Assembly (NCBI RefSeq): GCF_011075055.1
Contig: NC_058154.1
Span: 9,059,620 to 9,123,619, forward strand
Length of the DNA: 64,000 nucleotides
Origin: Mangifera indica
Lineage: Eukaryota > Streptophyta > Magnoliopsida > Sapindales > Anacardiaceae
Direction of reading: 5' to 3'
Below, in pieces: positions 25,830-37,974 of this stretch. Position numbers and translations under genes: made by a program. The notes beneath the pieces were generated by a model that worked only from the letters and a program-made list of their open reading frames with translations, was not told the DNA's origin and did no database searches. Position 1 is the first letter of the stretch. Each line of letters starts with the position of its first letter.

Positions 25830-26400
25830 ACTTCCAAACTCAAATTTCATTATTAAAACATATGTTTGGAGCAAAAAGAAAAAGGAGATCAATTGAAGAG
25901 ACTTGAAAGAGCATGTGATCTATCTTTGCATTCATAAACATTTTCACATTCATACTCAATCTTTGAGAGAGTTATAAGTTATTCGTCGAAAGAAGGCAAA
26001 TCTTTTTCACTTACCCAAAGATCAGTATCAGACTTGTTTAAAAGACACTAATTTTCAAACTCATAAAGATGAATCGTCTTTATTCGTCAGAAGAGATAAA
26101 GACGATGAATCGTCTTTCATTTGATGAAAATAGTCATAGATAGCTAAAGATTGATGGGAGAAAAAGATGGTGAAAAGGTTGATTGTTGGTTGGATCAAAG
26201 ATGGTCGTTGAAAAAGAGAAAAAAACTTTAAGAGGAAAAGATAACTTTTCAATTTTTAAATAGAAAGAAATTATTAGTTTTTTTAACTAAATAAAAAAAT
26301 ATGATAAAATTTTAATTTTTTTAATTATTTTTGGTTAAATGATGTTTTTAATTTTATAAGTAACAAAAAATTTTGTCAGAAGCTGGTTTTTAAAAGAAAT
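25830..26400. mobile_element. Degraded Mutator-like inverted-repeat element with hairpin core
   Basis: The right inner arm (aacttttcaatttttaaata, then agaaattattagttttttta) matches the family. The core has the 20-bp near-perfect palindrome aaagacgatgaatcgtcttt at 26098-26117, preceded by related aaagatgaatcgtctttatt. The terminal GGCC ends are not clear. Confidence 0.45.
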
Positions 26401-26466
26401 GGGTCAATTTGAGAATGCACCACACTTAGTAGAGAACAAGTCTTTCGGTCTTTTTGAAATCTCCAA

Positions 26467-26949
26467 GGGGGCGTTTGGTTTGGATAATGTTTGATTACTA
26501 AAATAGAAAGGTTACCTTGAAGATAGATTACTTAGAAGATTACTGGGTATAAATGATTACTATGTTTGATAAAATTTGATAGGTATAAATAATTATTGTG
26601 TTTGGTTAAAAGTAATAAAAGATTACTAGTAAATTATTTTATTTAAATGCCCTTGAATATAATTATTTTAAAATATTTTTTATATTATTTGTCATATTAA
26701 TTAAAAATAAATTTATTTTTATCTCAAAAAATTAATAAATAATAATTTTTCTATAATAAACTCAAGATTACTCCAATAATCTTTAAATACCTAAGGTGAA
26801 TGTGGTAATCAGATTACCACCTATATTACCTGCCACGTCAGCATTAGTAATAGAAGATTACTGTAATCTTTTATTACTGACAAACTAAACAAGAGAATAA
26901 AAGATAGATTACCAAGGTAATCTACCTTACCTTCAACCAAACGCACCCC
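26467..26949. mobile_element. Tourist-like (PIF/Harbinger-type) MITE
   Basis: About 483 bp, with inverted ends GGGGGCGTTTGGTTTGGATA and the complement of ttcaaccaaacgcacccc. Subterminal regions carry repeated gattact/agtaatc words. It is clearly homologous over its whole length to 36097-36577. It lies 120 bp upstream of the NADK3 start codon, so it may form part of that promoter region. Confidence 0.75.
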
Positions 26950-27068
26950 AAATGCAATCCACCTAAACTGTTAGCCCAAGCCCACCCAAAACCATGTCAA
27001 GATAGCAGTTGTACTGCTTCAATGAACAAATCACCAAGCTTTTCGAAGCAGAGCGACGCTCGAACATC

Positions 27069-29557
27069 ATGGCCAGGAAGAAGCTCTTGTTGCTGTTGAA
27101 ACCGTTTGACGTTTTCCCAGTTCGCCATCCAAACGCCAATGGCGTCTTTCGTACCACGAACCCTCAAGTATTCTCATTTTTATTTTATTTTATAGTTTTG
27201 ATGGTTTCAGTTCTAGCTGAAATTACATTCTTTGCATAAACCCTCTAGTACATGCTCCTTTTCTTCATGATTTCTTCTCGTTTTTGTATTTCAATTAGTT
27301 AAATTTGTTTTCTTGGTTATTTTTTGTCAGTCCTTTTAGTGTACGTATTTAGTTTAGCATAATAGCATTCTAGTTGTTTGATAAAATGCCAAAACAGATT
27401 GGACTTTTGCTGTCAAGGCATTCCATTTATGTTCTCTTTATTTGCAGAAAATTGCAATGAAAAATGTTCTAAATGAAGGGTTTTCTTTTTAATAAAATAT
27501 CTTCTTTGTGGCCGTAGTTGTAGTTCTTTGATCATTTGTGATGGCTGTACAGTGCAGAAATATACAAGTAAATAAATGTTGTTATTTGGGGCCATTTCTT
27601 ATGATTTATTTGTTTTTAAATCCAGATTTATTTTAGGGAATGTTCGGAAAATGTTTTTGAAAAAAGCTGATTCTATTTTTCAATTTTTACAATGGAAACT
27701 GAAAATTTGTATTTTGGTGTTTGACTCTGAACCTTGCGAACACCTGTCTTCTATCAGATGGGGCTCAAAGAACTGCCAGTTCGTGAACTCTATTTTTGTG
27801 ACTACTGGTTTCGAGTCACTCCCGACAGAAACCTCCTGCTGCTCTGGTCACTGATTGGCTTGAGCAAGCGGCCCTGCACACAGATCGCCACCTATCTTTC
27901 GTCTCTTCTTATGAACCCTTCTTATCTCCTCTGTTTCTTTAAACCTTGTCTTCTGACATTTGAACTTCATTTGCTCCATGGCCTTTTACTGTACAATTTA
28001 TTATATCCACTCGATTGATTATAGTTATGATATGTCCAGCGATTTAAAATATTTGTGATTTTGAGATTTGAAATTATGCATGGTGGAATTGTTTTGATCT
28101 CGAGGAAGTTTTTGTTCTGATAGTTAAAAAAATTTGTCTCTCTGTGCTGTCATTTTAATCAATCTATTGACTGTGTTTCTAACTCAGGTTTTCTTGGAGA
28201 TGACATAGGTTTTTCGGCATCTCGACAACAGGTGTAAGGCACACAAGGATGCCATAAACTTTTGTCAAGGTATTCTTTCACAGAAGTCAGTTGATTGGGA
28301 ACCGGTTTTCCGGAACAATTATTCAAAACCAATCAGTAATGTGGATTTAGTTGTTACTATCGGTGGTGATGGCACTCTCTTGCAAGCCAGTCATTTGATG
28401 GATGATTCCGTTCCTGTTTTAGGTGTGAATTCTGACCCCACACATGTTGAAGAGGTTTGTTTGAGCTCTAATTTTTTCTTCTCGACATAAAGTTATACAT
28501 GTCTCTGGATTTGCAGATCATTTCTTCGTGTTGACATAGGTAAGTTGTGGATATTAGATCACCGTGTATTCTTTGATGCAGGTGGAAGCATTTAGTAATG
28601 AGTTCGATGCCACTAGAAGCACCGGCTATCTTTGTGCAGCAACTGTAAAAAACTTTGAAGAAGTAAGTATCATTGAAATGATCAACCAAAATAGGCATGT
28701 TTACGAGCAGCTTGAATGGATGGCGATTTCTAAAATTGCAAACTTACTTGCAGTTTTTTGGAAAGAGAAAATGTGATGATTGTACAAGTTCTTTCAAGAA
28801 AGCATTTATTTTGGTTACTGAAATTATCTAATTCTTTAGAAGAAGCTCGTCATGTTTTTCTCATTCTGAATTTGTGTACTTTTTCCCTTTTCTTAAATTT
28901 ATTTTTTATATTTTCATACTTAAGTATTTGACTTTGTTTTCAGATTATAGACAACATCCTGGAAGGTCAAATAGTTCCTTCTACAGTGTCAAGGATATCA
29001 GTGTCTATAAATTCAAAACGGCTCTCGACGTGTGCTCTTAATGACATTTTAGTTGCACACCCTTGTCCTGCCACAGTTTCTCGGTTCTCATTCAGGTAAG
29101 AAAACACCTGTAAATATGGAGTCTCTGTCGAGAGTCCTATATTGTATTTTAGTATTATTGGTTCTCTAATTTCATTCTGCATATTTGCAGAATTAAAAAA
29201 GATAGCCTGCCATGTTCCCTGTTAGTGAACTGCCGATCAAGTGGTCTCAGAGTCTCAACTGCTGCTGGGTCCACAGCAGCAATGCTCTCAGCCGGTGGAT
29301 TCGTAATGCCTACTTTATCTCGGGATCTCCAGTACATGGTAAGAGAGCCCATTTTTCCACAGGCAGCCTACTCTAATTTGATGCATGGATTAGTGAAATC
29401 CGATCAGTCCATGGAAGCTACATGGTATTCTAAAGAGGGTTATATATACATTGATGGCTCTCATATTTTCCATTCTATCCAAAATGGGGACATCATTGAA
29501 TTATCATCCAAGGCCCCTGGTCTGAAAGTCTTCTTGCCACCCCATTTATTATCATAA
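27069..29557 (+). CDS. NADK3: NAD(H) kinase, NADK3 type
   Basis: Phosphorylates NADH/NAD+ to NADPH/NADP+. Arabidopsis NADK3 prefers NADH and is peroxisomal. Exons: 27069-27167, 28209-28454, 28582-28662, 28944-29095, 29191-29557. They join in frame to 314 residues, against about 317 in Arabidopsis. The protein begins MARKKLLLLLKPFDVFPV. The nucleotide-binding GGDG motif is in VVTIGGDGTLLQASH, the second conserved block is CALNDILVAHPCPATVSRFSF, and the C-terminal core is NCRSSGLRVSTAAGSTAAM followed by SAGGFVMPTLSRDLQYMVRE. The end is PGLKVFLPPHLLS, without an obvious SKL-type signal. Exon 2 starts after the TAG at 28206-28208. A CAG 21 nt upstream (28185-28187) would add seven codons, the last a stop. 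An AATAAA lies at 29592. The gene converges with HEI10. Confidence 0.95.
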
Positions 29558-30000
29558 AAAGGATAGATGGAGACATACACTTAAAAGGAAGAATAAACTT
29601 CTGTTTCTCTCATCACAGGTACGAGAAAATTTTTTATTCTTTCTAGTTATAGTGACTACTGTAAATATATGTTTTCGGGTTCGTATATGTAGCTGCAAAT
29701 ATTGAGAACCCTAATGTAGGGGGCTAATATCAAGTTTAAAAAATCTGTCTAGCACATTTTTTGGTTTGAATTAGTATTGAGAGCTACTGATTCATGGTTC
29801 TGTTGCATCTTCGCTAATTTCCATTACAAATTAATGACATAAGAGAAAAAATTTACGACAATATCAAAACAATGTACCTTGACTTGTTTATCAAACAACA
29901 AGCTTTCAACTTCCATTCTATAACCTGAAAAGCCAAGAATTCATGAGAATTCAGAAGTATGCAGCAAGTGGCTTTAGCATAATCAAATCCACTGTGGAAC

Positions 30001-31893
30001 TTACGTGAACATTTGAGTGCGATTACGAGAGAGCTGAGGCCTCTTCATTGGGGAGAGTATCAAATTCCTCAGTGTCATTGAGGGGTTAGCAGCAGCTGCA
30101 GAAGCACCGAAAACAGAGTGACCACCTGCTCTACTGTTCATGGCATCAACTGGAATAGCTGCTTGTTTTGCCGGTGAGCCATTGGAGATGTCGAAGGGAC
30201 CAGAATTTGAACTATTCTGCCTTGCTGGCCATATGTCCTCCCGAGGCCCTGGAGTTCCAGGAGAGAAAACAAACCAATCTGCAAAATATAAGTCAATTGG
30301 TTTTGGAGATTTTAAGCAAAATGAGTTGCTAAATTTAGTTCAGCTGTGTAAAAGCATCAAGAAACAAAAATTATCAACTGCATTAAGATTACACTATGTT
30401 GCCACATAAATCATCAATATTTTTCTCTATAAAAATGAAATTATTACCTTTTCGAATATGATCTCTGCTTTCCATCACATTAGCTGCAGGGTTTGAGAAC
30501 AAATTAGGCTCATTTCTCGGGAAAAGGTTGTTTACAGGTTGGATTGCTGATCGTTTCATTGACTCATATTCGCTTCTCAATTGATCATACATTTCATCTA
30601 GTTTTCTCTTCTGTCTGGTATTAAAAATGAGTTGGTTTTTATGAGGATGCAAGAACAAAACAATAATCTATAAGAAATAGATTCCACATGGTAAATTAGT
30701 TATATAGACTCACCTGGATTTCTCAGAAAATTTTTCCTGAAGTTCCTGCTTATCCTTTGTCAAATTCTCAATCTCTTGTTCCATCATCTGACATCTCTTT
30801 CCCATTTTTTGATATGCAGTATGTATCTGCTCCAGCTTTTCTGTGAATTTTTCTTGCATGGCCTCACATTTCTGCCGGCATTGAGCTACAACTCTATTCA
30901 TCTTGAATTGCATTTCAAGTTCCTTTTGTCCCAAGTAGAACATTACACTTCTGTATGCACTCTTCATCACTGGATTCATTAAGGAAAATGTATGGCCGAA
31001 AATATCTTCTTTTTTTTTTTAATTCCTACTAAAATTGAGAGAAAAAATATATTCCCCTTCCTGTTCAGTAACTCTCATTTGTTGTAATTCTTCTACCTTC
31101 AATTATTAAGGATACATATCTGTGGAGAAACTCCAGCCATGGCCGTCTGCAGCAGAATGCATTGACAGTATAGGCAACAAAACAACATGACACATAAGGG
31201 CAACTAAACTACAAAAGCAGAGATGTAGGTATAAACAAGATGTAAAGAATCTGCCACGTGAAGGAATCACTTACATTTATCCATTCATCATTTGGATTGA
31301 TATCCACAGGTTTCATATGGCTGACAAAGGGAAAAACACATTAGGGTAATAAAATTTGAAAAAGAAATGCTATTGGAAGCAATAAACAGCATAAACAAGT
31401 TGCCCAACTTAGAAGTTTAATAATAATGACAGGCATATTAATTCATAGAGCAGCACCCTAGTATATGACAAGGAGATCTGCAGTGTATTGTCACCTGGAA
31501 ATGACCAAGACAGAAAAAATAGAGTCCATTTATCTATGTCGACAACATGTGTGAATGTGAGCAATGAACTTCCAAAAAAGCAAACCCCAAAAGGCATTCC
31601 AAATACCAAGCTCACTATTAAAAAACTCTTGCCTCTTAGAGAGCACTTTATCACAAATGGGACATGCTGCATCATTATTGAGGATCTTGCTGGCATCTTC
31701 AGTGCCTAATCACACTGTTAAGAAACCTTTATGCAAATGCATTAAATTTCTTCAATGTTTACATATGAAGGAAGATATTAAATGTACATGACTGCAACAA
31801 CAGGACAAGATGCATTAGGATACACAACAGGTGACCGCAAGTAGTGGAAATAGCTCGCCCTTCTAGTTCTCGCCAGCACGCATTGCATCTCAT
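30001..31893 (-). CDS. HEI10: HEI10 meiotic RING-finger E3 ligase
   Basis: Homologue of HEI10/ZHP3-type proteins, dosage-sensitive pro-crossover factors that concentrate at class I crossover sites on meiotic chromosomes. Coding exons (minus): 31893-31824, 31705-31633, 31320-31275, 31146-31116, 30969-30714, 30614-30448, 30278-30001. They join in frame to 306 residues; Arabidopsis HEI10 is 304. The N-terminal RING is MRCNACWRELEGRAISTTCG, then HLLCTED and DAACPICDKVLSK. It is followed by a long coiled coil (MFYLGQKELEMQFKMNRVV through NLTKDKQELQEKFSEKSRQK). The tail is basic and Ser/Pro-rich, ending LILSPMKRPQLSRNRTQMFT. The intron after exon 2 uses a GC donor (AAGAG then GCAAGAG); this is the only reading that restores the conserved SHMKPVDINPNDEWIN segment. 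A non-coding leader exon probably lies at about 33160-33235. Confidence 0.95.
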
Positions 31894-32794
31894 CTCATCC
31901 TCTGGTATTAGTCATCAGTTTCATAATATATCTGGATAACACAGCTAAAATATCTGAGAAATGTCCTTCACAAGTTTATATCTCTCATCTCCGGAACTTC
32001 ATATATCAGCTAATAAGAGCATAACACCACAAACTGGATTAATTTATAGCTGGTCCTATCACAAGATAATTTAAGGGATAAAATGCTAGAAATTAAAACA
32101 AAATAAAGTCTGTCATATAGCAGGCATACAACTATACCTAAGCAGTGATACTATCAACACACAAGGAGACAGGTCATTAGGCAACAAAACAAGCACAAGT
32201 CTTAAGACCTGTAAACCGGTTTCTGAGTTAGGTGTTTCACTATCAGAAAAACTCTATGTGAGTTTCGGCAAACACTTGGAAGAACAGTAATGTCTACAAT
32301 TTCAAGATTGAATAGAAATAAAAAAAAAAATCATAAAGACCTATGAAATTTTACAATATTTCTTCAAATTTGTAAAAGAAATTCTCAAAAGTTTTCATTT
32401 CATCCCCTTAAAGATTCAGGAAACACTATTTTCAAGCAAACAACCAACAAAATTATCTATAAACCTGATCACTATCAGACAAAGCTAACGCAGACATAAA
32501 TCACAAAAGCTCACCTTAATATATCCAAAGGCTATGCCATTGATTTTAAACATGTTTTGACAAGTGTTTCTGTAGTGTAGTTTATTGTCAGTCTCTTATA
32601 AGACTCTTAATCTCAGGACCTTGACAGTCTCAAGGAAACATGATTATTATTACTAAACCAACAAATTACTAGCTAATTTCAGTTGAGACAAATTCAATCT
32701 CCAATCGCCCAATAATCAACAGAATATATTCAAAATACCAGAATTCTAAGTTTAACCTCTGCTCAAACAAACAAAAAATATATATATATCAAAT

Positions 32795-33250
32795 ATGACG
32801 AAAGTGCCCTCGTTTTGGCGCGGAGTTTCAAACCTTCGCTCAAAGTCAAATTCCTTCCTGATTACCATTCTCTGGGGTCCCAAACAGTGGAAAACCAATT
32901 CTCAGGAAACACGAACTATTTTATTTTCCTACGTTTTCTCGGCAACCAAACATAAGAAAATTGCGGTCAAATTAAATTTTAACCTTCACACAACTTCAGG
33001 TTTCAAATTTCGTGCTCTGTCCTTGATCAGATTCTGAAATCAATCCACTTCACGTGGAAAGAAAATAAAAAAATTAAAAATAAAATGAAGAATTTCAGGG
33101 AAAATCAAACTTAATTGAGTAGCATGAAAGAGGAAAAAATAATTATATTACGAGTTACCTCGGATTGTAGAGAAATCTACCAAAGTTTACTGAGAGATGT
33201 AAAATCCTCGATCGATTGATCAAACTAGAATTTGAGCGGGAAATGTTCTT
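32795..33250 (-). promoter_or_regulatory. HEI10 leader exon and promoter with E2F-type sites
   Basis: On the minus strand a leader-like stretch ends CAATCCGAG at a GTAACT donor near 33158. Just upstream is TTTCCCGC (33243-33236), an exact E2F consensus, and an AT-rich TTTAAATAAGAG TATA-like box near 33265. A second E2F-type site, TTTGGCGC on the plus strand, is at 32814-32821, inside the presumed leader intron. E2F sites suit a gene expressed in cells entering meiosis. The remainder of the intron (31894-32794) shows nothing distinctive. Confidence 0.5.
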
Positions 33251-33359
33251 GACGAATCTCTCTTATTTAAAAGAGCAAAAAAGAAACAAGTTGAATTCTG
33301 TTTTGACAGGGCTATGTGACATGTCACTCCTTGGTTTTGAATAATAATTAAAAAATAAA

Positions 33360-33480
33360 AAAGCCAAAAGACTATTGTGCACCTAAGGTTTGTTGAAACC
33401 CCCAAATTCCTTCGCTTAATTTCATTATGTGGTAGGGTAGAAATGTCATTTTATATAAAATCTTCTATTTTATATTTCAT
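33360..33480. mobile_element. Orphan end of a Mutator-like inverted-repeat element
   Basis: The family end (a)gccaaaagactattgtgcac + ctaaggtttgttgaaa is recognisable without a matching opposite end. Truncated copy. Confidence 0.45.
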
Positions 33481-33789
33481 GTTTAAAATGATGTTTGTTA
33501 ACAGGTGAAAAACTTTTGAAAAAGTTATGCCTGTTAATAAAAGTTTTAGGGGCACTTAACAATTCAAAAAAGTTTGCGTTATTTTAAAAATTACCCCTCG
33601 ATAATTTAAAAAATGATTATTATACCCTTCAAAACTAAACAAAACATACATTTTAGGGTTTGTTACAATTTTTATTTTTTTTTATAAGTCTAACTATAAA
33701 TTAATTATTAATAGGTTAGAATATATTAATAAATAAATATTTATATTATATGTTAATAATAGTTTTATAATTGACCAATGTTACATGCA

Positions 33790-33925
33790 TATATTTTGAG
33801 AATACAAAATATGTATACAAATTATGGTTATTATATAATTAAATATTATTTTATTTTTAATTCAAAATCACTCAATCACATAATAACACAAGATCTGTAT
33901 ACTTAATTTATGTACTTAAAATATA
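33790..33925. repeat. Near-palindromic MITE, dispersed copy (inverted)
   Basis: Reads ttattttatttttaattcaa in the core with the arms gttattatataatta and tcacataataacac, the family in reverse orientation. Confidence 0.5.
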
Positions 33926-34719
33926 TATATAATTTTATTATTTATAATTTCAATAAAATAGTAAAACAATCGTTTCTAAAAAAACTAAATAGAATTCGCA
34001 AATGTAATTAGCAGATAAATAAGAATTTGGTTTTTCAAAATTTTGAAAATGGAAATTTATCGTTTCATCAAACATCATATAAGAAATAATCATTTGAAAA
34101 AGGAAAACTATATTTATTTTTTTTATTTTTTAAATCCAATAATATATTTTATTTTATAAAATATGTAAAATTGAATTGAATTTTTTATTATTACAGTAAA
34201 AAATAGACCGTAGTATAAATAATAAAAAGTACCCCTTAAATATACCGTTAAATTGCATTTAGACAATTCATGAATGATAAATATATTAAAATTGATAAGG
34301 AAAATTTTCCCACCCAATTTTTGCCTGAATGATTTCCCACCCTTCAACTTTAAAAACGACACTTCTTACCTTTTGTTTGATTTATCGATCAACTTTGATT
34401 ACAAAAGGTTATTTAAATAAATTTATCTAATTTTAATTATTAATTATATTTTTTAAATCCACTTTAACCCTACTGCAACCTTGCTTCTTCTTAAGACTTC
34501 ATCTCATTACACATTTTTAAACATCCCTTCTTCATTATCTCCAAACTTCAATTTCAAAATTAATGGTTGAATGGAACTCAATAGACCATATTGCCTTGGT
34601 AAGGGTTTAAGTTCTCGTGATGGAGCTAGTGAAGACCATGGTTCCCTTTCGGCACCACATCTTTTAGGGTTGATGGATCATGTTCTTGTGTGATTGAACC
34701 TCAACTTTTGTTTAATAAT

Positions 34720-34865
34720 AAAACTATGTGTATAACTTTATGTACAAACAATATTATGTTATAATGTGATTAAATATTATTTTATATTTAATTTTTAATT
34801 ATCTAATCACATAATAATATATCATTATTTATATATAAAATTATACATAAAAATTATATATATAA
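34720..34865. repeat. Near-palindromic MITE, nested copy
   Basis: Core attttatatttaatttttaa between the arms ataatgtgattaaatatt and aatcacataataatatat. Lies within the larger inverted-repeat element at 34283-35933. Confidence 0.45.
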
Positions 34866-35274
34866 TATTACTCTACCCTTAATTAGGTTGTTCTTGTGGT
34901 GGGTGGTGGTGCTTACACGACAAGTTGAGGTTATTTTTCCCTTCTCAACGTCGCATTTTGGAGCCGATGGATTTGGTGCAACTACAATTGAACTTTGGCT
35001 TTAGTTGTCGGTGGTTTTTCAGCCAACAATGGCAGCTCAACAACTGGTGTCGCGATTAGTTAAGTGATTGATGAAGCTTTTGGCTTTTTACTCTTCAACC
35101 ACAACTCTTCCAGTTGAGTTTCCACGGAACGAGTGAATCTTTTCCTTGTGGACGGCACAACAATACCATAAACAACATCAACATAATAAAAATGATGAAT
35201 TTGTGAAAGTAAAATTTTAATGTTATCATAGAAGTATAAAGTAATTATGTTCTATCGTAATAATATTTAAATTT

Positions 35275-35650
35275 TAAGGAGACGTTTAATTCAATGTATA
35301 AAACTATTATTTTGATAATTTATTTTTTATTATCAATGGTAATATGATAAATAATATAAGAGGTATTCTGATTACTATTTCTACCTTAAATATTAAAATA
35401 TTAAAAAATTAATTATATTTTTATTTATTAATTTTTTAAAACAAAAATAATCTCATTTTCAATTAATGTAACATGGAACATAAACAATATTTTAAAATAA
35501 TTATACCTAAGTACGTTTAAGTAAAATAATATGCTAGTATTTTTTTTATTAACTCCAACGAAATGCCATAATTATCTATGTCTGTTATATTTTATCAAAT
35601 ATAATAATTATTTATACCCCGTAATTTTTTAGATAGTCAATCTTCAAATA
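35275..35650. mobile_element. Tourist-like MITE, inverted and diverged
   Basis: Reverse-complement of the family at 26467/36097 (aataattatttatacccc, then taattttttagatagtcaat). Starts near ggagacgtttaattcaatg, a mutated GGGGCGTTTGG end. Confidence 0.5.
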
Positions 35651-36096
35651 ATCTTTGTCATTGGACAAAAATGAGACGAAAACCAATTTGTTATGGTTTT
35701 CAAAGCTAGAAAAGGGGATGGAGAAAAAAAAAGAAACCTTAGGGAAAAAATATCATATTTTAAAGTTTAATCCTAGAAAAATTATTAACTTTCTAAATCT
35801 ATGAGGGAAATAGATAATATTAATTGATTCCGTTAATTTTAACTGTCCATAAATGAGTGTTTGGGGTCTCAATAGTTAAAATATATCAAATTAAAAATGC
35901 AATAAACTTTGGGTGGGAATCAATTTTTTGACCATAAAATATTACTCAAACTAAATGTACCCTTAACAAATTTTACTATAGAATCTAAGGGTGAAAAAAT
36001 ATTATTTTTATTTAAATTAAAGGTAGAGAATACGACAATCAAGCGAAAAATAGATAGAAAATAATATCTCTCTCCTTGATTAATTGCATTAATTTA

Positions 36097-36577
36097 GGGG
36101 GCGTTTGGTTTGGGTAATGTTTTATTACCAAAATAGAAAGATTACTTTGAAGATAGATTACTTAGAAGATTACTGGGTATAAATGATTACTATGTTTGAT
36201 AAAATTTGATAGATATAAATAATTATTGTGTTTGATTAAAGACAATAAAATATTATTAGTAAATTATTTTACTTAAATGCGTTTGAATATAATTATTTTT
36301 AAATATTTTTTATATTATTTGTCATATTAATTAAAAATAAATTTATTTTTATCTCAAAAAATTAATAAATAATAATATAATTTTAATAAACTAAAGATTA
36401 CCTCTGTAATCTTTAAATACCTAAGGTGAAGGTGGTAATCAGATTACCACTTATATTACCTGCCACGTCAGCATTGATAATAAAATATTATTGAAATATT
36501 TTATTACTGATAAACCAAACAAGAGAATAAAAGATAGATTACCAAGATAATTTTAAAAAACTTCAACCAAACGCCCC
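36097..36577. mobile_element. Tourist-like MITE with TTA target duplication
   Basis: 481 bp. Left end GGGGGCGTTTGGTTTGGGTA; right end ...cttcaaccaaacgcccc, its complement. TTA flanks both sides (36094-36096 and 36578-36580), the 3-bp duplication expected of PIF/Harbinger insertions. No coding sequence. Confidence 0.85.
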
Positions 36578-36889
36578 TTAGGGTAAATTATGATGCCATA
36601 TTTTCCATCAATGATAAATCCCATTGCTTCTCATTTTATACATAGGAAGGAAATATTAACGTCAAACCAAATATATATCATTTAATGGTTCTTTTTTTAA
36701 TATTTGTATTTAAAAAAATAAAGTGTTAATCTATTAAACATATTAAATCATGATTATTTATAATTCGATAATAAAACAACTATATTAAATATAGAAGAAT
36801 TGATTATTATAATCTAAAATTATAATTGAATACCAAACCATTTCAAGAAAATGAAAACTAACGTGACTGAACACCAAAGGGAGGGATAT

Positions 36890-37265
36890 CTTCAGTTAGG
36901 GTTAGATTTAAATCAAATTTATTCGAATTTAATTTGAATAAGCTCGAAACAAGCTCAATTCATGAGAATTTGAGCTCTAGTTCAAGTTAGAAAGTTTAAC
37001 ATTTTTGAACTCTAGTTTTAGGGTGTTCAGTTCGTCAAACTCGCAGCTTAAAACTTTTAATACGAAACAACATCGTTTTAATAAATATATATTAAAATAA
37101 AGTTGTTTTAATAACGAGCTTTATTAAAAGTTTGATTTAAACTTGAGCTCAAGCCGAACTTAAGCTTGGGCTCATTTGAAGTAAACTCGATGAACTCAAA
37201 CTGGAACTCGGTTCCACATAAATCAAATCAAGTTTGAACTCAATTCAATTCTAATTCAACCCTAT
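36890..37265. repeat. Dispersed 'gagctcgagctcaa' repeat
   Basis: AT-rich sequence studded with aagctcgaaacaagctcaat, cgaactcg and gagctcaag words on both strands. Similar stretches occur at 42240-42650, 43600-43990 (duplicated at 59000-59400), 49000-49320 and 55200-55515. Probably one old non-coding repeat family; its type is unknown. Confidence 0.5.
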
Positions 37266-37439
37266 CTCCACTGATATTCTCATAATTATAAAACATGTAT
37301 TGTATTGAAAAAAATACAAAAAACATGTGACAAATGTCGAGAGGAGCATATATAATTATAATTGAATACCAAACTATTTCAAGAAAATAACATGACTGAA
37401 TGGCGACGAAAAGGATATCTCTGACAACAATTCCCATAA

Positions 37440-37974
37440 GGCCAAAAGACTTATTCCCACCTAAGGTTTAGTCTATTCCGGTTGATAGAGAGAGACAAGG
37501 ACAATTCGTCTCTCTCTATCAACAAACAGAGAGACAAAGACCTTCGTCTCTCTGTGAGCAAAAGTAGAGATGAAGATTTTGTCTTCATCTGCTCATTGAT
37601 TTCGTTGGTGTTTCTTCGTCTATCATCGGCGAGGGAAAGTCGACTAACAATTAGAGAGGGAAGAGAATGTCGTTAGAGACGAAGCGATGACCAAAAAAAG
37701 AAGAAAAAAAACCTAGGTAGAAGGAAATAGTTATTTTTCAAATCTTAAAAAGTTTAAATAGGAGTAAAGTTATTAGTTTTCAAAATATAGGAAAAGAGAA
37801 ATGAGATAAAATTATATATATTTTTAAATTAATATTAAAATAATTATTTTATTCTTATTATAACATAAAATTTTAATAGATATATGATGATAGGTAAATA
37901 TTTAAATTTTTAAAATCTTATATATGTGAGTTTGTACATAAATTAAACTTTGGGTGGGAATAAGTTTTTTGGCC
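37440..37974. mobile_element. Mutator-like inverted-repeat element, copy with three serial hairpins
   Basis: 535 bp, starting GGCCAAAAGACTTATTCCCA and ending tgggaataagttttttggcc. Flanks are ttcccataa (37431-37439) and ttctcataa (37975-37983), a 9-bp duplication with one mismatch. The core holds three consecutive perfect hairpins: 16-nt arms 37481-37496/37508-37523, 10-nt arms 37526-37535/37546-37555, and 9-nt arms 37568-37576/37582-37590. The words (AGAGAGAC, AGATGAAGA) differ from those of the other copies. Confidence 0.9.

Larger units (their letters stand above)
34283..35933. mobile_element. Mutator-like inverted-repeat element with nested insertions
   Basis: The left end region ttttcccacccaatttttgc pairs with the complement of the right end, ataaactttgggtgggaatc...ttttttgacc (ends 35933). 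Nested inside are a near-palindromic MITE (about 34720-34865) and an inverted Tourist-like MITE (about 35275-35650), which explains the 1.6-kb length. The 9-bp duplication is not clear, so the edges are approximate. Confidence 0.45.

Noticed and set aside
27734..28018. 94-codon frame within NADK3 intron 1
   Set aside because: Intronic, not conserved in the family, no splice context that keeps the kinase frame.
32795..33037. 80-codon plus-strand frame
   Set aside because: Lies in the presumed HEI10 leader region, no domain or partners; probably chance.
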